Assembly (NCBI RefSeq): GCF_003696205.1 | Contig: NZ_RFFI01000007.1 | Location: forward strand, 1-57,239 | Direction of reading: 5' to 3' | From: Cellulomonas triticagri | GTDB lineage: Bacteria > Actinomycetota > Actinomycetes > Actinomycetales > Cellulomonadaceae | Length of the DNA stretch: 57,239 nt | In this document: in pieces, positions 17,230 to 24,773 of the stretch | How positions within the stretch are numbered: the first letter of the stretch is position 1 | Layout of the letters: the number at the start of each line of letters is the position of its first letter | The notes under the pieces: model-generated | What the model saw: only the letters and a program-made list of their open reading frames with translations | The model's database searches: none | Told to the model about the DNA's origin: nothing | Translations under genes and position numbers: made by a program

Positions 17230-17733
17230 ATGACCGATCGCGGCCCGTCCGGCACCACGGTGCTCACCTACCCCCGCAGCGACGTGGCCTGGACGTACGG
17301 TCTGCTCGCCGGGGGCGGGGCGACACTCGGCCTCGTGCTGCACCTGCTGCGCGACCGGCTGCTCGACCTGGACTTCCTGCCGTGGCGCGGGGCGGTCGAG
17401 ACCGTCGACCGGGTCGTGGACGGCTGGGGCGCCTGGGGTGCGGTCGCGCTGGTGGCCGCGGGCGCCCTGCTGGGGGCGCTGCTCGCGTCGACCGAGGTCG
17501 ACAAGGAGCCGCGGTTCGAGGTGTCCCCCGACCGCGTGGTGGTCGTCCACGGCAAGAGCCGCCGCACCTACCTGCGCCAGGACGTGCGCGAGGCGCTGCG
17601 CGACCGGGGCTGGCTCGTGCTCCTCGCGCACGACGGCACCGAGCTGACCCGGGAGAAGACCGGCATCGGCGCCGCCGCCCTCGCGGAGGCGTTCCGGGCT
17701 GCGGGGTACCCCTGGGACCCGATGGGTGGCTGA
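17230..17733 (+). CDS. YqeB-like membrane protein with PH-type C-terminal domain
   Basis: A 167-residue protein with two predicted helices (about 20-42 and 66-86) and a C-terminal cytosolic domain reading FEVSPDRVVVVHGKSRRTYLRQDVREALRDRGWLVLLAHDGTELTREK, a beta-rich pattern typical of bacterial PH-like domains in YqeB-type proteins. It ends with FRAAGYPWDPMGG, also a family trait. The function is unknown. ATG 17230 is defined by the leaderless promoter. A small gap separates it from the lipoprotein gene, which has its own promoter. Confidence 0.7.
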   Translation: MTDRGPSGTTVLTYPRSDVAWTYGLLAGGGATLGLVLHLLRDRLLDLDFLPWRGAVETVDRVVDGWGAWGAVALVAAGALLGALLASTEVDKEPRFEVSPDRVVVVHGKSRRTYLRQDVREALRDRGWLVLLAHDGTELTREKTGIGAAALAEAFRAAGYPWDPMGG

Positions 17734-17754
17734 CGTCCGGTCACACTGGTGCCC

Positions 17755-18585
17755 GTGACCCGCTCCCGCCGCCCCGCCCGCGCACCCTTCGCGGGGGCCG
17801 TCGTCGCCGTGTCGCTGCTCGCCGCGTGCACCGGCCCGAGCGACCCCGCGCCGACGCCGAGCACGCCCGCCGAGGCCACCTCCCCGGCGACGGCGCCCGG
17901 CGGCGACCAGGTCCGGGCCGAGGGCACCGTCGTCCGCCTCGGCGACGTCGACCTGTGGGTGCGCGACCTCGGCGGGACGCCGTCGACCGCCCCCGCGCAG
18001 GACGAGGACCTGCAGCTGTCCGCGACGACGCCGGCGGCCGAGGACGCGACCGCCGTGCCGGTGCTCGACCTCGCCGGCGCCCCGGGCACCACGGTGGAGG
18101 TGCTGGGGGACGACTCCGTCGTCGTCCGCGACGGTGCCGGGACGGTGGTGGCGGGCGTCGGCGCGCCTGTGCTGGACGACGCCGCGCGCACCGCGGGCGC
18201 CCGCGTCGAGGTCGTGCAGGACGCCGCCGACGCCGTCACCTGGCGCGTCACCGTCGCCGCCGCACCGGTTCCCGCCGCCTCCGTCGGCGGGATCCTGTCC
18301 GCGAGCGCGCTCGGGTCCGCGACGTGGCGGGACCTGGACGACGAGGGCGGACGGAGCCTCGCGGTCGTGCCGACGACGTGGGCCCGCACGGGGTCGCTCG
18401 CCGCGGAGGAGCTGCTGTGGGCGCGGCTGGCCGCGCAGGAGCCGGAGGCCGCGACGCAGGGGGTGCGCGACCAGCTGACCTGCCACGTCATCGGGGCGCC
18501 GGACAAGGCGAGCTGGAACCTGGAGCCGTGGCGGCCGGACGTCGGGCTGCTGGACACGCTGGCGGCGCGGTGCAACCCGTCGTAG
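17755..18585 (+). CDS. secreted lipoprotein of unknown function
   Basis: A 276-residue protein with a basic N-terminus, hydrophobic stretch and lipobox LLAAC, so it is expected to be lipid-anchored outside the membrane. A Pro/Ser/Thr-rich linker follows, then a domain of about 220 residues with two cysteines near the C-terminus (QLTCHVIGAPDK and LAARCNPS), and NLEPWRPDVG. The pattern DQLTCHVIGAPDKASWNLEPWRP resembles DUF2599-type secreted proteins. GTG 17755 is taken because CACACT lies 7 bases upstream; GTG 17749 is the alternative. Nothing links it to its neighbours. Confidence 0.8.
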   Translation: MTRSRRPARAPFAGAVVAVSLLAACTGPSDPAPTPSTPAEATSPATAPGGDQVRAEGTVVRLGDVDLWVRDLGGTPSTAPAQDEDLQLSATTPAAEDATAVPVLDLAGAPGTTVEVLGDDSVVVRDGAGTVVAGVGAPVLDDAARTAGARVEVVQDAADAVTWRVTVAAAPVPAASVGGILSASALGSATWRDLDDEGGRSLAVVPTTWARTGSLAAEELLWARLAAQEPEAATQGVRDQLTCHVIGAPDKASWNLEPWRPDVGLLDTLAARCNPS

Positions 18586-18601
18586 CACCCGAGGCAGACC
18601 G

Positions 18602-18724
18602 CAGGACCCGGCGCTCTGGGTGGCCGACGTCGTGTGCGGCGCCGTCGTGGCGGCGCGGACCGGGTCGGCGTCGCACCTCGACGTCCTGCGTGACCGGGTG
18701 GACCTGGTCGAGGTCCCGGCATGA
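18602..18724 (+). pseudogene. C-terminal remnant of a lost gene
   Basis: The frame reads DPALWVADVVCGAVVAARTG then LDVLRDRVDLVEVPA and stops at 18722-18724. This resembles the C-terminal tail of a family of about 200-residue actinobacterial proteins (DUF3800-like, from memory). No start codon, ribosome site or N-terminal part exists: upstream in the same frame lies the lipoprotein gene read in another frame. The best reading is a decayed gene whose 5' part was deleted at the lipoprotein junction. Confidence 0.4.
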
Positions 18725-18905
18725 CGCGGGCCCCGGGCCCCACCATCCGGCGGGATCTCCCGAGGCCCACTTCCAGCACCACCGCGATGGGCTGGCTCCG
18801 GGACCAGCCTACGGGAGCCCGGACCGGTCCGGTAGGGGGCCGGGACGCCCACGCCTCGGACGCGCGTCCCGGCAACCGGATGGTTGTTGCTACAGTCGAC
18901 CCATC
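18725..18905. other. intergenic stretch with hairpins and a perfect palindrome
   Basis: No gene. It contains two mutually exclusive hairpins, GGCTGG/CCAGCC (18790-18809) and GGCTCC/GGAGCC (18794-18819), possibly the lipoprotein terminator. The perfect 14-base palindrome CCGGACCGGTCCGG (18819-18832) and a dyad CAACC-N4-GGTTG (18873-18886) lie upstream of the leader-peptide promoter. Confidence 0.5.
18891..18896 (+). promoter_or_regulatory. -10 element TACAGT of the transporter leader
   Basis: TACAGT ends 9 bases before the ATG of the leader peptide; transcription would start at about 18903. No good -35 is visible, which suggests an activator, with the dyad CAACC-N4-GGTTG (18873-18886) suitably placed. 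Confidence 0.5.
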
Positions 18906-18983
18906 ATGCGCCACACGACTCCCGCCGCACGCACCCGCGCCTGTCGACCCCTGTCGACCGCCGCGTGCTGTTGTCGTCGCTGA
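18906..18983 (+). CDS. polycysteine leader peptide (attenuator uORF)
   Basis: A 25-codon open frame starting MRHTTPAART and ending Ala-Ala-Cys-Cys-Cys-Arg-Arg-stop; the three Cys codons are at 18966-18974. It lies directly behind a promoter and 332 bases before the transporter gene. Polycysteine small ORFs in actinobacteria are known to act as cysteine-sensing attenuators. A stem GTCGTC/GACGAC (18973-18978 with 19007-19012), continued by AGCGCG/CGCGCT, overlaps the last codons, so ribosome stalling at Cys codons would change the fold. It is very similar at its 3' end to the leader at 38944-38973. Confidence 0.8.
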   Translation: MRHTTPAARTRACRPLSTAACCCRR

Positions 18984-19218
18984 GCGCGCTGCGTCGCTGA
19001 CGCGCTGACGACCCCGGCGCCCGCGTCCGGTCCCTGAGGGGACCCGCCGCCCCGGGAGCACCGTCCCCCCGCCCGACCCTCGGTCGCGGACCCCGGCACC
19101 TGCCGGCCCGTCCCGCGCACCCCGGCCCGGCCTCCTCCCGCCCTCGCGGTCACCCTCCGGTGCCCGCCCGGTCCGGGAATTCCCGACCGCATGGTCCGGT
19201 TCCGCCTCCTGGAACCGG
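18973..19218 (+). promoter_or_regulatory. attenuator leader hairpins of the ABC operon
   Basis: The leader holds three GC-rich stems: the uORF-overlapping stem 18973-19012, GGTCCC-TGAG-GGGACC at 19029-19044, and CCGGTTCC-N7-GGAACCGG at 19196-19218, a perfect 8-pair hairpin 97 bases before the transporter start. The last may be the actual terminator or Rho-blocking element. The rest of 18984-19315 has no gene. Confidence 0.5.
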
Positions 19219-19315
19219 GACGGCCGACCTCGTCGACCGGCCGCACCCTCCTGCTCCACCCCCGTGCCGCGCCCCGGCCCCGCCGCCGCGCACCCTCCCG
19301 GAAGGACACCACCCC

Positions 19316-20842
19316 GTGAGCTCCCGCCGATCCCGCGCTCCCCTCGGAGCCGCCCTCGTCGCCGTCGCCGCCCTGGCGCTGGCCGCCTGCGGCACCGGGG
19401 GTACCTCCTCCGCCGACGGCTCCGGCAGCACCGGCGCGACCGACGCGTCCGCCGAGATCGTCATCGGCTCGACCAACGAGCCGACCGGTCTGGTCCGGAA
19501 CGTCGGCGGGTCGTCCGGCGTCTCGCAGACCATGACCCGCAACGTCTACGAGGGCCTGACCTCGGTGGACGTCGACGGGACGGTCATCCCGACGCTGGCC
19601 GAGTCCTGGGACGTGTCCGAGGACGGCCTGACGTACACGTTCCACCTGCAGCCGGACGTGACCTTCCACGACGGCAGCCCGCTGACCGCGGCCGACGTGG
19701 TGTGGAGCATCACCGAGGCCATCGGCCCGGAGTCGAAGTCCGCCCGCAAGAGCGACCTGCTGGTGATCCAGCAGGCCACGGCCGTGGACGACGCGACCGT
19801 GCAGCTCGACCTGTCGCGCCCGTCGCAGGGCCTGACGTTCTACCTGGCGTCGGTGACGGTCGTCCGCGACGGCGACACCGAGCTGACCAGCGACAACGGC
19901 ACCGGTCCGTACCGGTTCGTCGAGTGGGTGCAGGGCGACCACCTCACCATCGAGCCGTACGACGGCTACTGGGGCGAGCCCGCGCAGAACGGCGGCGTGA
20001 CGTTCCGGTTCTTCCAGGACACCACCGCGCTGAACAACGCGCTGCTGACCGGTGACCTCGACCTGGTCATCGCGGAGGACTCCCCCGACCAGCTCGTGCA
20101 GTTCGAGGACAACCCGGACTTCACGATCACCGAGGGCACCTCGACCACCAAGCAGATCTGGGCGTTCAACGACCGCGAGGCGCCGTTCAGCGACGTGCGC
20201 GTGCGGCAGGCGCTGTACAAGGCGATCGACCGCGAGGCGATCCTGTCGGCGGTGTGGGACGGCTACGGCCAGGTCATCGGCTCGATGGTCCCGCCGACGG
20301 ACCCCTGGTACGTCGACCAGGCCGACGTGCACGGCTACGACCCGGACGCCGCCGAGGCGCTCCTGGCCGAGGCCGGCGTCTCCGACCTCTCGATCTCCGT
20401 GGACTACATCCCGGACGGCACGACCGACGCGATCCTCGCGCTGCTCACCAAGGACCTCGCGGCCGTCGGCGTGACCCTCACGCCGAACCCGATCGACGAC
20501 GCCACCTGGTACCAGAAGGTCTACACGGACCACGACTTCTCCACGACGCTGATGGGCCACGTGAACCCGCGCGACGTGCTCTGGTACGCGAACCCCGACT
20601 TCTACTGGGGCTACGACAACCCGCAGGTGCAGGAGTGGGTCACCGCCGCCGACCAGGCGAGCACCGAGGCCGAGCAGGTCGAGCTGCTGACGCAGGTCAA
20701 CGAGACGATCGGCGAGGAGGCGGCGTCCGCCTGGCTGTACCTGGACCCGCAGATCCGCGTCGCCCGGTCCGACATCTCCGGCTTCCCGGTGGACCAGGTG
20801 ACCGAGTCGTTCTACGTCGCCGACATCGTCCGGGGGTCCTGA
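19316..20842 (+). CDS. ABC transporter substrate-binding lipoprotein, peptide family 5
   Basis: A 508-residue extracytoplasmic receptor. Signal peptide with lipobox LALAAC, then the SBP_bac_5 fold: TMTRNVYEGLTSVDVDGTVIPTLAESWDVSEDGLTYTFHLQPDVTFHDG near the N-terminus, and FSDVRVRQALYKAIDREAI in the middle. Peptides, but also glutathione, nickel or opines, are ligands of this family. GTG 19316 has GGAAGGA 8-10 bases upstream. It is the first gene of a five-gene operon and is preceded by the polycysteine leader, so I infer a sulfur-containing ligand such as a cysteinyl peptide or glutathione. Confidence 0.92.
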   Translation: MSSRRSRAPLGAALVAVAALALAACGTGGTSSADGSGSTGATDASAEIVIGSTNEPTGLVRNVGGSSGVSQTMTRNVYEGLTSVDVDGTVIPTLAESWDVSEDGLTYTFHLQPDVTFHDGSPLTAADVVWSITEAIGPESKSARKSDLLVIQQATAVDDATVQLDLSRPSQGLTFYLASVTVVRDGDTELTSDNGTGPYRFVEWVQGDHLTIEPYDGYWGEPAQNGGVTFRFFQDTTALNNALLTGDLDLVIAEDSPDQLVQFEDNPDFTITEGTSTTKQIWAFNDREAPFSDVRVRQALYKAIDREAILSAVWDGYGQVIGSMVPPTDPWYVDQADVHGYDPDAAEALLAEAGVSDLSISVDYIPDGTTDAILALLTKDLAAVGVTLTPNPIDDATWYQKVYTDHDFSTTLMGHVNPRDVLWYANPDFYWGYDNPQVQEWVTAADQASTEAEQVELLTQVNETIGEEAASAWLYLDPQIRVARSDISGFPVDQVTESFYVADIVRGS

Positions 20843-20846
20843 CCCC

Positions 20847-21806
20847 GTGCGTGCCGCACTGCTGCGGATCGGCACCCTGCTGATCTCCCTCGTCCTGGCG
20901 AGCGTGGTCGTGTTCGTCGTGCTCCGGCTGCTACCGGGCGACAGCGCGGGCACCTCGCTGGGCGTGGGCACCACCGCCGACCAGCTGGAGCAGCTGCGCT
21001 CCGAGCTGGGCACCGACCAGCCGGTGGTGACGCAGTACGTGCAGTGGCTCGGCCAGGTGGTCCGCGGGGACCTCGGCACGTCCTTCGTGTCGCGCCTCCC
21101 CGTGGCCGACCTGATCACGCAGAAGCTCCCGATCACGGTCCCGCTCAGCCTGGCCGCGTTCGTCATGGCCGCGCTCGTGTCGGTGCCCCTCGGCGTGTTC
21201 GCCGCGGTGCACCGGCGCGGGCCGGTCGGGGTGGCGGTGTCGGCGGTCTCGCAGCTGGGTGTCGCCGTCCCGGTGTTCTGGGTCGGTGTGCTGCTGGTGC
21301 TGGTGCTCGCGCTGCAGGCGCGGCTGCTGCCCGCCGGCGGGTTCCCGCGCACCGGCTGGGACGACCCCGCCGCCGCGGTGCGGTCGCTGGTGCTGCCCGT
21401 GGTCACGGTCGCCATCGCCATGTCCGCGGTCATGGTGCGGTACGTGCGGTCCGCGACCCTCGACGTGCTGGACCAGGACCACCTGCGCACCGCCCGGTCG
21501 CTCGGCTACGGCCGCTGGCACGCGCTGGCCCGGCACGGCCTGCGCGGCGCGGCGGTGCCGGTGGTGTCGATCCTCGGCATCGAGCTCGCGACCTCGCTGC
21601 TCGGCGCCGTCGTCATCGAGAACGTGTTCGCGCTGCCCGGCCTGGGCACGCTGCTGCTCGACTCCGTGAAGGCCCGGGACCTGCCCGTCGTCCAGGCGCT
21701 CGTGCTGGGGCTGACCGCCGTGGTGCTGGTGACGAACGCCCTGGTGGACCTCGCGCAGCGGGCGATCGACCCGCGCCTGCGCCTGTCGAAGGAGGTGGCG
21801 GCATGA
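20847..21806 (+). CDS. peptide ABC transporter permease (DppB-like)
   Basis: A 319-residue inner-membrane permease with six predicted helices. Starts RAALLRIGTLLISLVLASVVVFVVLRLLPGD, typical of DppB-type subunits, and carries the coupling motif DHLRTARSLGYGRWHALARHGLRGAAVP (EAA-like loop) and the C-terminal ENVFALPGLGTLLLDSVKARDLPVVQ. GTG 20847 follows the receptor stop by 4 bases. It pairs with the next permease. Confidence 0.94.
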   Translation: MRAALLRIGTLLISLVLASVVVFVVLRLLPGDSAGTSLGVGTTADQLEQLRSELGTDQPVVTQYVQWLGQVVRGDLGTSFVSRLPVADLITQKLPITVPLSLAAFVMAALVSVPLGVFAAVHRRGPVGVAVSAVSQLGVAVPVFWVGVLLVLVLALQARLLPAGGFPRTGWDDPAAAVRSLVLPVVTVAIAMSAVMVRYVRSATLDVLDQDHLRTARSLGYGRWHALARHGLRGAAVPVVSILGIELATSLLGAVVIENVFALPGLGTLLLDSVKARDLPVVQALVLGLTAVVLVTNALVDLAQRAIDPRLRLSKEVAA

Positions 21807-22687
21807 CCGACCTCACCACCGCCGTGCCCGCCGCGACGGGTGCCGCGGAGCCGAGGCCGCGCCGACGCGCCCGCCGGCTGCCCCCGTCGCTCGTCGTCGG
21901 GGCCGTGCTCGTGGGCCTCGTCGCGCTGGTCGGCCTGGTGTCGCTGGTCTGGACGCCGTACGCGCTGGACGACACCGGCGACGGCGCCCGCCTGGCGGGG
22001 CCGAGCGCCGCGCACTGGGGCGGGACCGACCGCCTCGGGCGCGACCTGCTCAGCCAGCTGATGGCCGGCGCCGGGAACGCGCTGGTCGTCGCCGTCGCGT
22101 CGATGGTCGTCGCCGGGGTGCTCGGCGTGACCGTCGGCGTGCTCGCCGGTGCGACCCGCCGGTGGGTGGACGTCACCCTGCTGTCCGCAGTCGACCTGCT
22201 CATCGCGTTCCCGACGCTGCTGCTCGCCATGCTGATCGTCACGGTCCGCGGCGCGTCGCTGTGGTCCGCGGTGTGGGCCATCGGCATCTCCGGGTCGGCG
22301 GTGATCGCCCGGGTGACCCGGGTGAACGTCGCCCGCGTGCTGCGCGAGGACTACGTCACCGCCGCGCACGCCGCCGGCACCGGCTGGTGGGGCACCGTCA
22401 CGCGGCACGTCGTCCCGAACGTGTGGCCGACGCTGCTGGTGCAGCTCATGCTGCTCGGCGGCGGCGCCGTCCTCGCCGAGGCGTCCCTGTCCTACCTGGG
22501 GCTCGGCGCCCCGCCGCCGCAGGCGTCCTGGGGGCGGCTGCTGCAGGAGGCGCAGTCCACGATGCTCGTGCAGCCGTGGGGCGCGATCCTGCCCGGCGTC
22601 GCCATCGTGGTCACCGTCCTCGGCCTGAACCTGCTGGGCGACGGGATCCGCGAGCGCACCGACCCGAACCTGCGAGGTGACCGGTGA
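21803..22687 (+). CDS. peptide ABC transporter permease (DppC-like)
   Basis: A 294-residue permease with an N-terminal helix, the HWGGTDRLGRDLLSQLMAGAGNAL motif of DppC-type proteins, five further helices, and the EAA loop DYVTAAHAAGTGWWGTVTRHVVPNV. The C-terminus has AEASLSYLGLGAPPPQASWGRLLQEAQ, a family hallmark. ATG 21803 overlaps the preceding stop by 4 bases, with GGAGG at 21791-21795. It overlaps the ATPase gene likewise. Confidence 0.94.
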   Translation: MTDLTTAVPAATGAAEPRPRRRARRLPPSLVVGAVLVGLVALVGLVSLVWTPYALDDTGDGARLAGPSAAHWGGTDRLGRDLLSQLMAGAGNALVVAVASMVVAGVLGVTVGVLAGATRRWVDVTLLSAVDLLIAFPTLLLAMLIVTVRGASLWSAVWAIGISGSAVIARVTRVNVARVLREDYVTAAHAAGTGWWGTVTRHVVPNVWPTLLVQLMLLGGGAVLAEASLSYLGLGAPPPQASWGRLLQEAQSTMLVQPWGAILPGVAIVVTVLGLNLLGDGIRERTDPNLRGDR

Positions 22688-23502
22688 CCGCGCTGCTCTC
22701 CGTCGACGACCTGCGGGTCGAGACGTCCACCGGCCGCACCCTGCTGGACGGCGTGTCCTGGTCGCTGGACGCCGGGGGCCGCCTCGGGATCGTCGGCGAG
22801 TCCGGGTCCGGCAAGTCGCTGACCGCCCTGGCGGTGCTCGGGCTGCTGCCCGAGGGGATGCGCGCCACCGGGCGGGTGCTGCTCGACGGCACCGACCTGC
22901 TGACCCTGCCGCCGCGGGCGCTCGGCCGCGTCCGGGGCGCGCAGGTCGCGATGGTGTTCCAGGAGCCGCTGACCGCGCTCGACCCGCTGATGACCGTCGG
23001 TCGGCAGATCACCGGCCCGCTGCGGCTGCACCGCGGGCTGCGCGGGTCTGCGGCCCGGGACGAGGCCGCGCGACTCGCCCGGCTCGTGCACCTCACGGAC
23101 ACCGAGCGGATCCTGCGGTCCTACCCGTGGCAGCTGTCCGGCGGGCAGCGCCAGCGCGTCGCCCTGGCGATGGCGCTGGCCTGCGAGCCGCGCGTGCTGC
23201 TCGCCGACGAGCCGACGACCGCCCTCGACGTCACGGTGCAGGCCGAGGTGCTGGACCTGCTGGACGACCTGGTCGACCGCACCGGTGTCGCGCTCGCGTT
23301 CGTGTCGCACGACCTGCCGGTGGTCGCCCGCGTCGCCCGTGACCTCGTCGTCATGCGCGACGGCCGCGTCGTCGAGCGCACCACCGTCGCGGACGCCCTG
23401 GCCGGGGGCGAGGCCGCCTACACCCGGGACCTCGTCGCGGCGGCGCGCGCCGTCACCGGCCTCCCGACGCCGACCCGCACCGCCCCGGAGGACGCCCGAT
23501 GA
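22684..23502 (+). CDS. peptide ABC transporter ATP-binding protein (DppD-like)
   Basis: A 272-residue ATPase with Walker [10 protein letters not shown]-loop VFQEPLTALDPLMTVGRQI, signature LSGGQRQRV, Walker B VLLADEP and switch histidine FVSHDLPVVA. GTG 22684 overlaps the permease stop. It lacks the long cysteine-bearing C-terminal extension of DppD proteins that hold a Fe-S cluster. It forms a heterodimer with the next gene product. Confidence 0.95.
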   Translation: MTALLSVDDLRVETSTGRTLLDGVSWSLDAGGRLGIVGESGSGKSLTALAVLGLLPEGMRATGRVLLDGTDLLTLPPRALGRVRGAQVAMVFQEPLTALDPLMTVGRQITGPLRLHRGLRGSAARDEAARLARLVHLTDTERILRSYPWQLSGGQRQRVALAMALACEPRVLLADEPTTALDVTVQAEVLDLLDDLVDRTGVALAFVSHDLPVVARVARDLVVMRDGRVVERTTVADALAGGEAAYTRDLVAAARAVTGLPTPTRTAPEDAR

Positions 23503-24275
23503 GCACCCCCACCCCCGCGCGCACCCCCGTGCTGGAGGCCGTCGACGTCGCCCGGACGTTCGGCAGCACCCGGGCGCTCGACGGCGTCTCCGTCCGGGTC
23601 GAGCCCGGCCGCAGCATCGGCATCGTCGGCGAGTCCGGCTCCGGAAAGTCGACGCTGCTGCGCCAGCTGCTCGCCCTCGACTCGCCGACGGCGGGCGAGG
23701 TCCGGTTCCGCGGGCAGCGCCTCGACCGCCGGGACCGCGGGCTGCTGCGGCGCCTGCGCGCCGACGTGCAGCCGGTGTTCCAGGACCCGCGGTCCTCGCT
23801 GGACCCCCGCATGCGGATCGGTGCGGTCGTCGCCGAGCCCCTGCGGTCGCTGAAGGTCCCCGGGGACCACCGCGCCCGGGTCGTGGAGGTGCTGGCCTCC
23901 GTCGGCCTCGACCCCGAGGTCGCGTCCCGCTACCCCGCGCAGTTCTCCGGCGGGCAGCGGCAGCGCATCGCCATCGCGCGGGCCCTCGCGCCGTCGCCGT
24001 CCGTGCTGGTCGCCGACGAGCCCGTGTCCGCGCTCGACGTGTCCGTGCGGGGGCAGGTCGTGGACCTGCTGCACGGCCTCGCGGCCACCCAGGGGCTGAC
24101 GCTGGTGCTGGTGTCGCACGACATCGCCATCGTCGGGCGGCTGTGCGAGCGCACCGTCGTGCTGCACCACGGCCGCGTGGTCGAGGAGGGCCCGACGGCG
24201 TCGGTGCTCGCCGACCCGCAGGACGCCTACACGCGGCGGCTGCTCGCGGCGGTGCCGCAGCTGCCGGTCGGGTGA
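23499..24275 (+). CDS. peptide ABC transporter ATP-binding protein (DppF-like)
   Basis: A 258-residue ATPase with Walker [11 protein letters not shown]-loop VFQDPRSSLDPRMRIGAVVAEPL, signature FSGGQRQRI, Walker B VLVADEPVSALD and switch SHDIAIV. It overlaps the DppD-like gene by 4 bases and closes the operon, ending 7 bases before a convergent gene. All subunits of an importer are therefore present: receptor, two permeases, two ATPases. Confidence 0.95.
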   Translation: MSTPTPARTPVLEAVDVARTFGSTRALDGVSVRVEPGRSIGIVGESGSGKSTLLRQLLALDSPTAGEVRFRGQRLDRRDRGLLRRLRADVQPVFQDPRSSLDPRMRIGAVVAEPLRSLKVPGDHRARVVEVLASVGLDPEVASRYPAQFSGGQRQRIAIARALAPSPSVLVADEPVSALDVSVRGQVVDLLHGLAATQGLTLVLVSHDIAIVGRLCERTVVLHHGRVVEEGPTASVLADPQDAYTRRLLAAVPQLPVG

Positions 24276-24282
24276 CCGGGCC

Positions 24283-24735
24283 TCAGTCCCACCAGCAGAG
24301 CAGCGCCGCGTACCCGTCCGGGACGTCGAACGGCTCCAGGTCGCGCTTCGGGCCGCGCTCCCGGACGTCGTCGGGCGCGTAGTCCTCCGGGAACCACGAC
24401 CGCACGGTCTCCGGGTCCGCGGTGGTCACGACGACGACCTCCTCGGAGAACGGCCAGAAGTCCGGGTCCTCCGCCTCCAGGACGACGACCCGCACGTCCG
24501 CCACCTCGGGGCGGTCGCGGACGGACTCCAGCACCGCGCGCACCTGCTGCGGCGTCGGCGCGTCGTCCTCGTCCTCGCCGGCACCGGTGAGGACGACGTT
24601 GCACAGGATCGACCCGGTGTCGTCGTTGCCGTCGAAGAACTCCGCGAGCGTCAGCACGGGGGCGGGTACGCCCTCCGCGCCGACCTCGCCGCCCCGCCCC
24701 ACCCGCTCGTGCACCCGCTGCGTCGCCGTCGTCAT
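24283..24735 (-). CDS. hypothetical acidic cytoplasmic protein
   Basis: A 150-residue acidic protein with no family I recognise. It has a central GSILCNVVLTGAGEDEDDAPTPQQVRAVLESVRDRPEVADVRVVVLEAED segment, an alternating strand-helix-strand pattern, and a C-terminal tryptophan-rich end FDVPDGYAALLCWWD. No signal peptide or membrane helix. ATG 24735 has TACCGT seven bases upstream on the minus strand (24743-24748), so it is likely leaderless. The C-terminal WxxP-like spacing (WFPEDYAPDDV) may be a domain edge. Confidence 0.7.
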   Translation of the reverse strand: MTTATQRVHERVGRGGEVGAEGVPAPVLTLAEFFDGNDDTGSILCNVVLTGAGEDEDDAPTPQQVRAVLESVRDRPEVADVRVVVLEAEDPDFWPFSEEVVVVTTADPETVRSWFPEDYAPDDVRERGPKRDLEPFDVPDGYAALLCWWD

Positions 24736-24742
24736 GGGTACG

Positions 24743-24748
24743 ACGGTA
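24743..24748 (-). promoter_or_regulatory. -10 element TACCGT, leaderless start
   Basis: Minus-strand TACCGT with 7 bases (CGTACCC) to ATG 24735. Confidence 0.5.
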
Positions 24749-24773
24749 CGGGGCCGCTGGTCGACGCTGCTGC

